Below, piece by piece: positions 9,101-19,474 of a DNA stretch of 60,000 bases. Both the position numbers and the translations under genes were made by a program. The DNA lies in the NCBI GenBank assembly GCA_949358305.1, contig OX442322.1:7814001-7874000 (forward strand). Direction: 5' to 3'. The notes beneath the pieces are model-generated. The model had not been told where the DNA came from. It ran no database searches and saw only the letters and a list, made by a program, of their open reading frames with translations. Numbering within the stretch: position 1 is the stretch's first letter; each line of letters starts with the position of its first letter. Source of the stretch: Strigamia acuminata (lineage: Eukaryota > Arthropoda > Chilopoda > Geophilomorpha > Linotaeniidae).

Positions 9101-10744
9101 GAGCTCTTTGGCTCCGTGTCGAGACTGAAGCAAGACTTTATATACGTCATAAGACGTTGACCCTGCGTTCTCCTCATTGAGACGTTGGGCTGTGGCCTCT
9201 ATTGACCCACAACTCTTCAGCCGTATCCGGTCAGCTACGCTCTTAAGAATATAAGAACGGTGACTTCCAGGATCTAACATCCCACGTACCGTGTGCGAAC
9301 CACCAGATTTCGTTTTTAATTCCGCTGTAAAAATCATCAATTGGAGCGTTGACGAGATCGCCAAAGAAACGTTAGCACTAACGTCCTTCGACTTCTCTGC
9401 CCCACCTGGACTCGTAACGATTGACTTCCTGCAAATGCTGGAGTGGTGTCGACCACCGCACGTCTTACAAGACGTCTTCAATCGGCATCTAATGGCCATA
9501 TGTCCGCTTTGCAGACAATTGTAGCAAAGCCGATTCTTTTGCGCAATGGCAGACTTATCCTCAACGCTAATCTCTTTTTTGCAAAAGGAGTTAGCGTGCC
9601 CTTCTTTGCAAAAAATGCAAGTCGCTTTATCGACTGTCAACTTGGGATTACTCGAGCTCTTTGTCCCTTGAGCCAATGCACAAGTGGACATTGTCCCTTT
9701 TCGTTGCTCTTTTTGGTCGCTCTTATCGACCTTGTCCTTCTTAATGTGAAGGAGATTGGATCCCATAACGTCTTCTACTTGCTCTAGAAGCTTAACTTCT
9801 GTGGCAAAAAAGTCCAAAATCGTCAATAAATTTGAGGATTTGGTTCCATGGGATCTGTAAAACTGAGTGACCATAATCGGCGGGAACTTCCTCAACACGT
9901 CAGGTGCTAAAAGAAATCCTGCTGTCTGAACAGGAACACTTAACTGCTCAAGCACCCTAATGGTTGCAGACAACTTTGTAAGTTGCGCCTTCACCGCCTT
10001 GACAGGGTGTACTTCTGTGACTGGTTTCAAATCCTTAAGAGACTTGAGCAAAGCTGCTCGCTGCGCTTCGTCGTCCCCATAACTTCGAATCAATTCACTA
10101 CGAGCTAAGTCGTAGGATCCATCCACTTGTCTAAAGGTGGATATTAGCGTTGCTGCTTCACCTGTGCAGAATGACTGCAGGTATTGCAGCTTCTCTACTT
10201 CCGAGAGGTCTGAGTTTGTGTGCACTGTTGAGTCAAATCGATCCAAAAAGGACTTGAACTCAACAACTTCTCCACCAAACTTTGCTATTTCCAACTTTGG
10301 AAGTTTAGCGTTGCGATTTCTTCGCGCTAATTGTGAAAGACTACTTTGTTGTGAAACATTAGTCTGATTCTGGCTTGTATTGGCAGACGACGTCGACGCA
10401 TTTGCTGTCCAATGCGACACAAATCGTTGCGCCACTTGGCTACGGTGCTTCAACACTGCCATGGGCGTGTAATAACCCTCGATTTCCCTAAGGTTGGCCA
10501 TGTACTGATCTCTAGGTATCAGTGGTTGCATCAGGTTCAGGTCATCAACCATCTTCTTAATCTGTTCCTCTGCGGCTAAAGCAGTTGCTTCTAGCTCTGC
10601 AGGATCGGTAATGGCCTTTGATTCCTTCAACAACTCCTCAACTGCGACCCCAACCGTCTCAAATCGAGAGGTCAAAACGTCCAACTCATCCGGCTTAGGA
10701 ATTGTAACCGGTGTAGGTGAGGTTCTTCCTGGTGACGTAGACAT
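6095..10744 (-). CDS. gag-pol: BEL/Pao family A gag-pol, truncated in integrase
   Basis: A 1,549-codon frame. Gag with a DUF1759-type region (about 155-300), three zinc knuckles at about 375 (CIFCKEGHANSFC), 405 (CYNCLQSGHMAIRC) and 425 (CKTCGGRHHSSIC), DUF1758 protease with DPGSHRSY near 490, RT with YMDDLTSGDD near 911, RNase H with YCDASPQAYG near 1088 and SDSMVALGWI, the H2C2 zinc region of integrase (HLQLLHGDLSETLY, CLTCRKER) near 1385-1430, and catalytic Asp residues in GIDHLGP and FSDNSKTF. Similarity to the family B protein stops after QSWGKL (about 6130) and the frame ends 12 codons later. The catalytic Glu and the C-terminal DUF5641 region are missing, so this copy cannot supply integrase. 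Otherwise it has no stops. Confidence 0.92.
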   Translation of the reverse strand: MSTSPGRTSPTPVTIPKPDELDVLTSRFETVGVAVEELLKESKAITDPAELEATALAAEEQIKKMVDDLNLMQPLIPRDQYMANLREIEGYYTPMAVLKHRSQVAQRFVSHWTANASTSSANTSQNQTNVSQQSSLSQLARRNRNAKLPKLEIAKFGGEVVEFKSFLDRFDSTVHTNSDLSEVEKLQYLQSFCTGEAATLISTFRQVDGSYDLARSELIRSYGDDEAQRAALLKSLKDLKPVTEVHPVKAVKAQLTKLSATIRVLEQLSVPVQTAGFLLAPDVLRKFPPIMVTQFYRSHGTKSSNLLTILDFFATEVKLLEQVEDVMGSNLLHIKKDKVDKSDQKEQRKGTMSTCALAQGTKSSSNPKLTVDKATCIFCKEGHANSFCKKEISVEDKSAIAQKNRLCYNCLQSGHMAIRCRLKTSCKTCGGRHHSSICRKSIVTSPGGAEKSKDVSANVSLAISSTLQLMIFTAELKTKSGGSHTVRGMLDPGSHRSYILKSVADRIRLKSCGSIEATAQRLNEENAGSTSYDVYKVLLQSRHGAKELKVTALSAKSLPHVYGIASLEAIRKVKDLGFELAEDLPSTAGNVDILLGVDVWWEICLDGRKRLDSRLGLVNTIFGWVLSGAAGSTDVFSESSRDVSCCNTCDIKTDRDLEKLWSLEAVGISAGERDSDFIRDRFEKTKTRREDGRYEVCLPFNERIGSLESNWDLALNQLSHTLRRIDSSSDHKERYHKAMWDYVHEEHAEVVPLAERYKKSGVYVIPHHPVIREDRDTTKFRVVFNASSSKKGVPSLNDCLYPGPSLNPDIVPVIVRFRLYCVVAIADIKQAFLQVLIKLEHCDYLRFLWVSDEYFQNKYSWQNLWDHLVVLRMIVVPFGVNSSPFLLCAVIRAQGRLYLVLFPKEADALDKGIYMDDLTSGDDNAAKTTQHCVNLRTILDEGKLPLVKWATSSAEVFNALKGEDFHMRAEEFKDLDIIKMLGIVWKVQEDVIMFRIPEGVEITRTRRGILSLVASVFDPLGLISPVILPMKLLLQSMWGREIKWDDRISDESSERVTKWYTDLQRLIDAKVKRWMGTYSGQSLDLEVYCDASPQAYGCAIYVRAASGDCQLLLSKGRIAPMTKLSLPRLELTATVVGVRMTEYLLKDFLPTYPIGKVSYFSDSMVALGWIRSVKNRWKPYVSNRVAEVLEKSSPEQWTYIPTERNPADVFTRPCDARSLMANRLWWDGPGQPEVLPIDLDTVVFPLEEEKKGKVVTASMLGKAFTIKFFERFSSFSKLVKVFARMRRWLPFSSSRGRDLEYLEMELAEEKIIRLAQDAYFRDEILATELKEKVHKESILKNFDIFLDEKEILRLRSRLGKSTLSFDEAYPILLHPDSWVTKLIIRRAHLQLLHGDLSETLYRVRDRYWVIRGRRTVKSVIRSCLTCRKERLGRHNPSTGDPPMERVTPAAPFQNTGIDHLGPLKITSKEKDKKVYILLFTCLATRAIHLEVSVDLSVEKFLLAFRRFGARFGYPAKVFSDNSKTFERSSQEIQSWGKLLCKDGIIVGQK

Positions 10745-11191
10745 GCTGATCGCACCTGAAAAGGTTGGAAAGCAAAGACAATTATTATGGTCACCTTACA
10801 CCAACACACAACACACACGTTAAACTTAAGACAAACCTTTAGAATCTGAGTGCTTAAACACCCAAACTCTCTGCTATACAGACAAAACTCCAAAAGGATT
10901 TCTAAAATAATTTGAGTGGTTGAATCACAGACTCACTCAAAATCTCAACTAAAACCTTTTTAGAATAAATCCCTAACAATTCTGAGAATGTAAATACTCA
11001 GACTGACTAACTCTCTTCTAAAATTACAAGTAAACTTCTTCTGTTTACAAATAAATGCTCTAAGAGAATTTAAATAATCCCTGTTCACAAGAATTCCACT
11101 AAAAATCATGCAAACTATAGACTATTCTAGCTAAATCTGTTGCTCTCCTGCTTATGCAGTTATAGTAGAGCCAAAACTTATTTTATATCAC
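10745..11191 (-). other. BEL-A (left copy) leader with acceptor-like site before gag
   Basis: Non-coding leader between ORF0 and gag. Twelve bases before the gag ATG the minus strand reads TTTCCAACCTTTTCAG (AG at 10757-10756), a strong-looking 3' splice site with a long pyrimidine run. The rest is AT-rich, with no ORF I can support. Confidence 0.5.
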
Positions 11192-11668
11192 TTAAAATGC
11201 AATAGCAAGACTCATATCTCCCCCAAAAGGACACAAATAAAAACCCAAAGCAAAACCCATCAAAATCACAAAGAAACAACTGAATGTCATCTTCAAAAAC
11301 ATGGCGAACTGCTGCACATTGCGTTGTGTCACTTGAACTGGACCCCTGGCATTGATGGTCGCTTCTAGACGATTCTCAGCTGCACAAACTTGATCGGAAA
11401 TACATGCGGAACCAGCCGCTAACTGCACAAACCGTCCTGTTGTCACAAATCCCCTGAACCGTCTGTGAAGTGGCCAAACTCTAGCTTCACGCACGGTGAT
11501 CAAACGCGCACGAATCCGGGTCACAGGCACCAAAAAACCAACTTCCCCTGTTGCAAACAGACATGTCGAACTCGGAAGTCGCGTGGTACATTCATAGGCA
11601 ACTGTCCTGTTGCGCCTCCATGATCGTATAGTAGAAATTCCAGCAGCAGAAAGCGTTAGGCCTAGCAT
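11192..11668 (-). CDS. BEL-A leader ORF (ORF0), putative small membrane protein
   Basis: A 158-codon frame whose ATG lies inside the LTR (U5 side); it reads through the LTR end and the tRNA-His primer-binding site (translated there as VPVTRIR) into the leader. The C-terminal part has one strongly hydrophobic stretch (about residues 126-144, FSCFFVILMGFALGFYL). Short matches to ORF0 of families B and E: VTRI at the primer-binding site, FVTTGRFVQ against FVATGEQYVR in E, and VTQR against ITQR, followed in each by hydrophobic residues. No known domain is recognised. It lies downstream of GTGAGT (11774-11769) and upstream of the acceptor-like site before gag, so splicing would remove it. Function unknown. 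Confidence 0.45.
   Translation of the reverse strand: MLGLTLSAAGISTIRSWRRNRTVAYECTTRLPSSTCLFATGEVGFLVPVTRIRARLITVREARVWPLHRRFRGFVTTGRFVQLAAGSACISDQVCAAENRLEATINARGPVQVTQRNVQQFAMFLKMTFSCFFVILMGFALGFYLCPFGGDMSLAIAF
11512..11532 (-). other. BEL-A primer-binding site, tRNA-His type
   Basis: Minus strand TGGTGCCTGTGACCCGGATTC, 16 nt after the LTR end. It matches the tRNA-His 3' end, as family E does exactly, with one inserted T and one substitution. Confidence 0.75.
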
Positions 11669-12820
11669 TAGGCCTAGTTCTCAACCAGTAGATCAAATGG
11701 GAAAAACATCTCAGCTAATGGGCAAGCAAATGTGTCTTCAAGGAGGAGGAGAGTCAGCTTGGCTCTCTACTCACTCATTCTCTGGGAACTCATTTCAGAA
11801 ATAATCCAAAGGAAGAACATCAAAGAAAGAGAAAAGAATAACAACTTATTTATTCTAAATCAACCATAACAAGCTTCTTCTAGCAACAGCTAGTAACAAC
11901 AGTAACTCACTCTCTACCTAGCAACAACAAGCGCCTAGCAACCGTGAACAATGGCGCTAAAATAGGCTTATTTACAAGCGACAATTACTCATTATAAATA
12001 ACTTATTGCCTCCAAAGAGGGCGCTACGTGTCTCAAACTTAACCCTTTTACATCAAATTGATAACAAGTAATAAAAGCTTAATCTTAACATCTATTAGAG
12101 GCATAAAATACACAAATAAACAAGTATTAACAATTCCCATTCTTAGTTCCAGAGGAAAGCCAACTTTCCTTCTCAAAGACAAAAGCCAACCGCTCATCAT
12201 GCAAGATGGCGGCACAGCAACTTGCTAACAGCTGTGCAGGCGAACAGGAGCGAGCCAGACAGACTTCCATAGCCGCCCTTGACCAGACATCGACGCAAGG
12301 ACCTTCCAAACAGCGTGGGGACTCGAACGAGAGTCCAAACCAAGGCGTATCGACGCCGCTCTAGACACACACGCGGATCCGATGCGTCCAAATGCCGTCA
12401 ACTGTCACGGGAGCTTTACGCCGCTCGCCACCTGCTGCCTCACGTCTTGGAAAGTCGCTGACCCCCTAAAACATCAAGCAAAAGGTAAACAACAATCAAA
12501 TAAAATATGCCTATCTCAAAACAACTCTAATAATTCTTAAACTAATACACAGAATTACTAAACCACTAAAACGATCACATCAAAACGACCACAAGTGACC
12601 GACAACACATCTCCCGACCAATCCAGGTGCGACTGGCAGCATGACGACCGTCAAGGACATCACCAAACAAGACCGCTGGTCAGCCAAACAACCGGACATC
12701 TCAGATATGTCTCCAACTTGTGTCAAAAACTAAAAAGCAAATTAAAAAGTCAAATCTTCTTTTCAGAAGCCAAAACGTGGAAAACTTCTAAATCTTTTTG
12801 TTGCGTTCCTGCTCGCAACA
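11549..12820 (-). repeat. BEL-A LTR, left copy (1,272 bp)
   Basis: In element orientation it starts TGTTGCGAGCAGG (12820) and ends GTTTGCAACA (11549). The start can fold (GTTGCG/CGCAAC). AATAAA lies near 11853 and GTGAGT at 11774-11769. A YY1-like AAGATGGCGGC lies at 12203-12213. It abuts the truncated gag of the right copy at 12821, and the same sequence recurs 3,622 bp to the right. Confidence 0.82.
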
Positions 12821-14366
12821 CTATTGACCCACAACTCTTCAGCCGTATCCGGTCAGCTACGCTCTTAAGAATATAAGAACGGTGACTTCCAGGATCTAAC
12901 ATCCCACGTACCGTGTGCGAACCACCAGATTTCGTTTCTAATTCCGCTGTAAAAATCATCAATTGGAGCGTTGACGCGATCGCCAAAGAAACGTTAGCAC
13001 TAACGTCCTTCGACTTCTCTGCCCCACCTGGACTCGTAACGATTGACTTCCTGCAAATGCTGGAGTGGTGTCGACCACCGCACGTCTTACAAGACGTCTT
13101 CAATCGGCATCTAATGGCCATATGTCCGCTTTGCAGACAATTGTAGCAAAGCCGATTCTTTTGCGCAATGGCAGACTTGTCCTCAACGCTAATCTCTTTT
13201 TTGCAAAAGGAGTTAGCGTGCCCTTCTTTGCAAAAAATGCAAGTCGCTTTATCGACTGTCAACTTGGGATTACTCGAGCTCTTTGTCCCTTGAGCCAATG
13301 CACAAGTGGACATGGTCCCTTTTCGTTGCTCTTTTTGATCGCTCTTATCGACCTTGTCCTTCTTAATGTGAAGGAGATTGGATCCCATAACGTCTTCTAC
13401 TTGCTCTAGAAGCTTAACTTCTGTGGCAAAAAAGTCCAAAATCGTCAATAAATTTGAGGATTTGGTTCCATGGGATCTGTAAAACTGAGTGACCATAATC
13501 GGCGGGAACTTCCTCAACACGTCAGGTGCTAAAAGAAATCCCGCTCTCTGAACAGGAACACTTAACTGCTCAAGCACCCTAATGGTTGCAGACAACTTTG
13601 TAAGTTGCGCCTTCACCGCCTTGACAGGGTGTACTTCTGTGATTGGTTTCAAATCCTTGAGAGACTTGAGCAAAGCTGCCCTTTGCGCTTCGTCGTCCCC
13701 ATAACTTCGAATCAATTCACTACGAGCTAAGTCGTAGGATCCATCCACTTGTCTAAAGGTGGATATTAGCGTTGCTGCTTCACCTGTGCAGAATGACTGC
13801 AGGTATTGCAGCTTCTCTACTTCCGAGAGGTCTGAGTTTGTGTGCACTGTTGAGTCAAATCGATCCAAAAAGGACTTGAACTCAACAACTTCTCCACCAA
13901 ACTTTGCTATTTCCAACTTTGGAAGTTTAGCGTTGCGATTTCTTCGCGCTAATTGTGAAAGACTACTTTGTTGTGAAACATTAGTCTGATTCTGGCTTGT
14001 ATTGGCAGACGACGTCGACGCATTTGCTGTCCAATGCGACACAAATCGTTGCGCCACTTGGCTACGGTGCTTCAACATTGCCATAGGCGTGTAATAACCC
14101 TCGATTTCCCTAAGGCTGGTCATGTACTGATCTCTAGGTATCAGTGGTTGCATCAGGTTCAGGTCATCAACCATCTTCTTAATCTGTTCCTCTGCGGCTA
14201 AAGCAGTTGCTTCTAGCTCTGCAGGATCGGTAATGGCCTTTGATTCCTTCAACAACTCCTCAACTGCGACCCCAACCGTCTCAAATCGAGAGGTCAAAAC
14301 GTCCAACTCATCCGGCTTAGGAATTGTAACCGGTGTAGGTGAGGTTCTTCCTGGTGACGTAGACAT
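12750..14366 (-). pseudogene. gag: BEL-A right copy, gag truncated by the neighbouring LTR
   Basis: Gag through the start of the protease (DPGSHRSY), nearly identical to residues 1 to about 515 of the left copy with scattered substitutions. True element sequence ends at 12821, after SCGSI; the last 23 codons of the frame (to 12750) are read out of the abutting LTR. RT, RNase H and integrase are absent. The break is exactly at an LTR terminus, which fits insertion of the left copy into this one. Confidence 0.88.
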
Positions 14367-14813
14367 GCTGATCGCACCTGAAAAGGTTGGAAAGCAAAGA
14401 CAATTATTACGGTCACCTTACACCAACACACAACACACACGTTAAACTTAAGACAAACCTTTAGAATCTGAGTGCTTAAACACCCAAACTCTCTGCTATA
14501 CAGACAAAACTCCAAAAGGATTTCTAAAATAATTTGAGTGGTTGAATCACAGACTCACTCAAAATCTCAACTAAAACCTTTTTAGAATAAATCCCTAACA
14601 ATTCTGAGAATGTAAATACTCAGACTGACTAACTCTCTTCTAAAATTACAAGTAAACTTCTTCTGTTTACAAATAAATGCTCTAAGAGAATTTAAATAAT
14701 CCCTGTTCACAAGAATTCCACTAAAAATCATGCAAACTATAGACTATTCTAGCTAAATCTGTTGCTCTCCTGCTTATGCAGTTATAGTAGAGCCAAAACT
14801 TATTTTATATCAC
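14367..14813 (-). other. BEL-A (right copy) leader
   Basis: Same sequence as 10745-11191, including the pyrimidine-rich acceptor-like site directly before the gag ATG (AG at 14379-14378). One visible difference is an A/G change near 14410. Confidence 0.5.
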
Positions 14814-15290
14814 TTAAAATGCAATAGCAAGACTCATATCTCCCCCAAAAGGACACAAATAAAAACCCAAAGCAAAACCCATCAAAATCACAAAGAAACA
14901 ACTGAATGTCATCTTCAAAAACATGGCGAACTGCTGCACATTGCGTTGTGTCACTTGAACTGGACCCCTGGCATTGATGGTCGCTTCTAGACGATTCTCA
15001 GCTGCACAAACTTGATCGGAAATACATGCGGAACCAGCCGCTAACTGCACAAACCGTCCTGTTGTCACAAATCCCCTGAACCGTCTGTGAAGTGGCCAAA
15101 CTCTAGCTTCACGCACGGTGATCAAACGCGCACGAATCCGGGTCACAGGCACCAAAAAACCAACTTCCCCTGTTGCAAACAGACATGTCGAACTCGGAAG
15201 TCGCGTGGTACATTCATAGGCAACTGTCCTGTTGCGCCTCCATGATCGTATAGTAGAAATTCCAGCAGCAGAAAGCGTTAGGCCTAGCAT
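14814..15290 (-). CDS. BEL-A ORF0, right copy
   Basis: The second copy of the 158-codon leader frame, with the same predicted protein as at 11192-11668. It starts in the LTR, crosses the primer-binding site and ends in the leader. Because the two copies are recent duplicates, their identity adds nothing to the case for selection. Confidence 0.42.
   Translation of the reverse strand: MLGLTLSAAGISTIRSWRRNRTVAYECTTRLPSSTCLFATGEVGFLVPVTRIRARLITVREARVWPLHRRFRGFVTTGRFVQLAAGSACISDQVCAAENRLEATINARGPVQVTQRNVQQFAMFLKMTFSCFFVILMGFALGFYLCPFGGDMSLAIAF
15134..15154 (-). other. BEL-A primer-binding site, right copy
   Basis: Same tRNA-His-type sequence as in the left copy, 16 nt from the LTR end at 15171. 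Confidence 0.72.
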
Positions 15291-16442
15291 TAGGCCTAGT
15301 TCTCAACCAGTAGATCAAATGGGAAAAACATCTCAGCTAATGGGCAAGCAAATGTGTCTTCAAGGAGGAGGAGAGTCAGCTTGGCTCTCTACTCACTCAT
15401 TCTCTGGGAACTCATTTCAGAAATAATCCAAAGGAAGAACATCAAAGAAAGAGAAAAGAATAACAACTTATTTATTCTAAATCAACCATAACAAGCTTCT
15501 TCTAGCAACAGCTAGTAACAACAGTAACTCACTCTCTACCTAGCAACAACAAGCGCCTAGCAACCGTGAACAATGGCGCTAAAATAGGCTTATTTACAAG
15601 CGACAATTACTCATTATAAATAACTTATTGCCTCCAAAGAGGGCGCTACGTGTCTCAAACTTAACCCTTTTACATCAAATTGATAACAAGTAATAAAAGC
15701 TTAATCTTAACATCTATTAGAGGCATAAAATACACAAATAAACAAGTATTAACAATTCCCATTCTTAGTTCCAGAGGAAAGCCAACTTTCCTTCTCAAAG
15801 ACAAAAGCCAACCGCTCATCATGCAAGATGGCGGCACAGCAACTTGCTAACAGCTGTGCAGGCGAACAGGAGCGAGCCAGACAGACTTCCATAGCCGCCC
15901 TTGACCAGACATCGACGCAAGGACCTTCCAAACAGCGTGGGGACTCGAACGAGAGTCCAAACCAAGGCGTATCGACGCCGCTCTAGACACACACGCGGAT
16001 CCGATGCGTCCAAATGCCGTCAACTGTCACGGGAGCTTTACGCCGCTCGCCACCTGCTGCCTCACGTCTTGGAAAGTCGCTGACCCCCTAAAACATCAAG
16101 CAAAAGGTAAACAACAATCAAATAAAATATGCCTATCTCAAAACAACTCTAATAATTCTTAAACTAATACACAGAATTACTAAACCACTAAAACGATCAC
16201 ATCAAAACGACCACAAGTGACCGACAACACATCTCCCGACCAATCCAGGTGCGACTGGCAGCATGACGACCGTCAAGGACATCACCAAACAAGACCGCTG
16301 GTCAGCCAAACAACCGGACATCTCAGATATGTCTCCAACTTGTGTCAAAAACTAAAAAGCAAATTAAAAAGTCAAATCTTCTTTTCAGAAGCCAAAACGT
16401 GGAAAACTTCTAAATCTTTTTGTTGCGTTCCTGCTCGCAACA
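15171..16442 (-). repeat. BEL-A LTR, right copy (1,272 bp)
   Basis: Same length and ends as 11549-12820. It is the 5' LTR of the right copy. Its outer end (16442) lies within an older LTR fragment, marking an insertion there. Confidence 0.82.
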
Positions 16443-16772
16443 GGAAAAATGACGTCACGCGTGTAGCGTAACTGAACTGCACTTCGACGAATGTACCTAA
16501 AATTGCCGAAAATCATGAAAATGCATAAGAAATCAATGAGAAATGACACAAAGCTTCAAAAACACTTGAAATAACAGTAAATTAAAATGTAATATCAACA
16601 CAAAAGACACTAAAAATACTGAAAACACTAGAAAATGTTTTAATAAGATAAAACCTGAAAAGCAATAGATGAAAATATTAGGCAAAAACTCAATTACACT
16701 ATGAATATTTATTATGACATAAAACACAGTAATAAATGCAATTTCTAAAATATTTCCACGTTGTTTGCAACA
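16443..16772 (-). repeat. old BEL-type LTR fragment, minus orientation
   Basis: In minus orientation it starts TGTTGCAAACAACGTGG (16772), close to the family B and E LTR starts (TGTTGCAAGACAGCGT), and contains TGACGTCA (16450-16457) like family B. It is cut at 16443 by the BEL-A insertion; the rest is not visible. Confidence 0.6.
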
Positions 16773-17120
16773 CCCTTGAGGGCCAATTACATTCGTGTAT
16801 TTGAGTCAGTTATCATCTAACCGTTCATTAAAGAAGTTGTTGAATTTTAGCTCGTGTTTAACTTTATTTCCGCCATCTTTTCCAATGTGTCGGGAGTAGT
16901 TAATCTTTTTTCCCCGCTGGCTTATGGATAAACAAGCACTCGGATACCTTTCAACAGTGCTCTCGATTGCTTTCTCCTCATGCAACAATGGATTCGGGAG
17001 TGATTATTGTGGTTTCCAGCACGGTTTATGTACGTACTTTGCTATACGATCATCAAATCATAGTGGCGGGAATTTCAAACAGCAAATGCCCATTTCTTCT
17101 ATATTCGTGTTGACCGACCG
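16773..17120 (+). repeat. old BEL-type LTR fragment, plus orientation, 3' part
   Basis: Diverged but alignable to the last 330 bp or so of the family E LTR (end TTGACCGACCGCAACA against TTGACAGACCGCAACA). Its 5' part is missing; it abuts the minus LTR fragment at 16772. Its CA end meets the satellite at AAGTC. Confidence 0.6.
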
Positions 17121-17390
17121 CAACAAAGTCAACTGTGATGAGATCAAAAGTCTATTCTTCCAAATCATTATTTGGCTGTTGCTAAAACTTACATTGAAGG
17201 CTTCTACTAAGGTTTAAACACTATTTCTGAACATTCAGAGACATTGGCCATGTGGTGTTAGTGCTAAATCAACTGTGATGAGATCAAAAGTCTATTCTTC
17301 CAAATCATTACTTGGCTGTTGCTAAAACTTACATTGAAGCCTTCTACTAAGGTTTAAACGCTATTTCTAAACATTCAGAGACATTGGTCT
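17121..17390. repeat. satellite array, left part (about 1.9 units)
   Basis: Two units of the repeat that continues at 49519. The core ends ACATTGG recur at 17247 and 17387, 140 bp apart. The array is interrupted here by BEL-B, whose duplication GGTCT is at 17386-17390. Confidence 0.92.
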
Positions 17391-18952
17391 TGTTGCAAGA
17401 CAGCGTAGAAATTGTTGTGCTATTTTATTGTCAATATTTTTACCATTTACTTTGAGTTGATTAAAATCTTTAAGTGTTTTAATTTCCTTTGCCTAATTGG
17501 TATTTTTCACTTTTCAGATTTTTTTATTGCTTATTAAAGTGTTTTGACTTGATTTTTATTCATACTTTTCATTATTCAGTAATGTTTATGCTTTGTATTG
17601 ATTTCAAATATCTTATTCCGTGCATTTATTGACTTATTCACTTGTTTTTTGAGAGTTTGTGTTGATTCCGAACTGTTTTGGTGCAAATTTCGTTACCTAG
17701 CATACAATTGCGATGCTAGTGACGTCATTTTTCTGTTTCCCGTAAAGTTACGGTTCCGCCTTCTTACCTTTTGTTTAGTACTTTTCAAATCACTTGGAAT
17801 TTTATTAAGCATTCGTTTAGACTAATTCAAGCATGCTCTTTCTATCTAGATGCATCAAAACTGCTTTGGAAGTTCTGTTTGATTGGTTTGAACGTTCGTT
17901 TCCGTCTGCCATAAAAGCGCAGCCGGGAATGTTCGTTTGGCCGATAAATTCGTATTTATTCAATCTGTGTATTTTATTCCGATGTTTTGTGAAGAGAATT
18001 GATAATTATTCTTATAATTTAATCGATACTTTATTGATTATTTACATTTAGTGTTTTTACATTCATTTTACGTGTAGTTTTGCCGCCGATGTTATGTTCG
18101 CCGGACGCCATGTTTGATCCAACACCTTTGTTATGTTCGCCGGTCGCCATGTTTGTCCCAAGCGACGATTACACAATGTAACCGTTATTTTTGTATTTTA
18201 TATCACATAATTTGCATTTACTATTACATTGCGTTATTTTTCAGTATGTATTCTTTGATAATTTTGTGCTTTTGTACCGATCGAAATTCAAATGTGATCG
18301 TTATGTAATTTTCCTGGCCTGTGATTGGCTATCGTCAATCCTTTCTTTCCGAGATCGGTTTATTGCTAATATCTCATTGTTTAACGTGTTTTTTGACATT
18401 GTTGTGATTAGCTTTTTTGTTCACCGCATTCTTGTGGTCATTTCAATGTATTTCAATGTATTTTTAGTGCATTTTTAAGCAAATGCCAACTTTGCCGTAA
18501 TCTTGTTTCCTCCGTTACCATGGTAACGGAATCTTTCGTGTATCTGTATTTCGCCGCTATCGGCCTGGCGCGTGCCATATTCGGTACTGCGCATGTGCGG
18601 TTCTCTAAGAACCAATCTAATTGCTGTAATTTCTTCAGTTATTAACCAACCTTTGAATAAATGTGTTGTGTTTTATTAGCTCTTGTTTTAGGTTTATTTT
18701 CAAACACATTCAATGTGTAGTGAGTAGTTTAAAAATTCTCAGGCCAACTTATGTTTCCGCCACCTATTGGATACTTGGTGCAGGTGTTCTCCACATTGTT
18801 CCAGCGGTACAACAATGCCATTTGTTGCGGATTTATTGCTCTCCAGTGCGATTTTCGTACTAGCCACGCCATACGACCTTGGGCGAGCTCAAGTGTCTTG
18901 AATTTGGATACGCATCGCCATTCCTTTCTATCTGTCTTGTTGACCTGCAACA
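17391..18952 (+). repeat. BEL-B 5' LTR (1,562 bp)
   Basis: TGTTGCAAGACAG...GACCTGCAACA. It contains TGACGTCA (17720-17727), an X-box-like palindrome CCGTTACCATGGTAACGG (18512-18529), AATAAA near 18654 and GTGAGT at 18720-18725. The same sequence occurs at 47957-49518 and, inverted and interrupted, at 21540-32239. Confidence 0.93.
18720..18725 (+). promoter_or_regulatory. candidate 5' splice donor GTGAGT in U5
   Basis: GTGAGTAG lies about 230 bp before the LTR end and after AATAAA, hence in U5. The same octamer is at the comparable place in families A, C and E (for E, 57030). A second GTGAGT follows the primer-binding site at 19001 (57312 in E). Confidence 0.45.
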
Positions 18953-18967
18953 CAGATACGAAGCTTT

Positions 18968-18988
18968 TGGTAGCCGTGACCAGGATTC
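18968..18988 (+). other. BEL-B primer-binding site, tRNA-His type
   Basis: TGGTAGCCGTGACCAGGATT(C), 15 nt after the LTR; it matches tRNA-His with one inserted A. Confidence 0.8.
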
Positions 18989-19474
18989 CGTCTGCAATTC
19001 GTGAGTTTTTCCAGTGCATCATCAATACGTTTGAAAAAGTGTTTGGTGCGACGGAGGAACAATACGTTCGTGTTTCGTCACCCATGTCAAGAGTCAACGT
19101 TCAACGTGACAGAAGTTACGACGGGGACTTCTTTGGCGGCGAAAACGAACAAAAGTGTGCATGCAGTTGGAGTTCAAGGTCACAACACTGGATAACACAA
19201 CGCGTCGTGTTGGAAAGCGGATTCGCCCCTGGAATAATTGCATTTTACAGTGTTTTGCCTTATGAAATTGAAATTTTGGAGATTTTGGTTATTAAGGGGA
19301 ACTGTATCAAGTGTCTTTATGGGATTTTGGTAGTTGCATTTGTTGGTTTTCGGGAAAATTCCGATAAAGTGTCTATTTTACAACTTTTGAAGTGTTTTTT
19401 CATTGCATGCTTAGTTCTCCACTATAACCGCCATAAGCGGGGGAGATTAGATTTATTTCGAGTAGAACTGACTA

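Noticed and set aside
17598-18478. Small hydrophobic frames inside BEL LTRs (17598, 17833, 18114, 18191 and their copies)
   Set aside because: They lie in AT-rich U3, and their exact recurrence only reflects LTR copies. I see no counterpart in frame across families.
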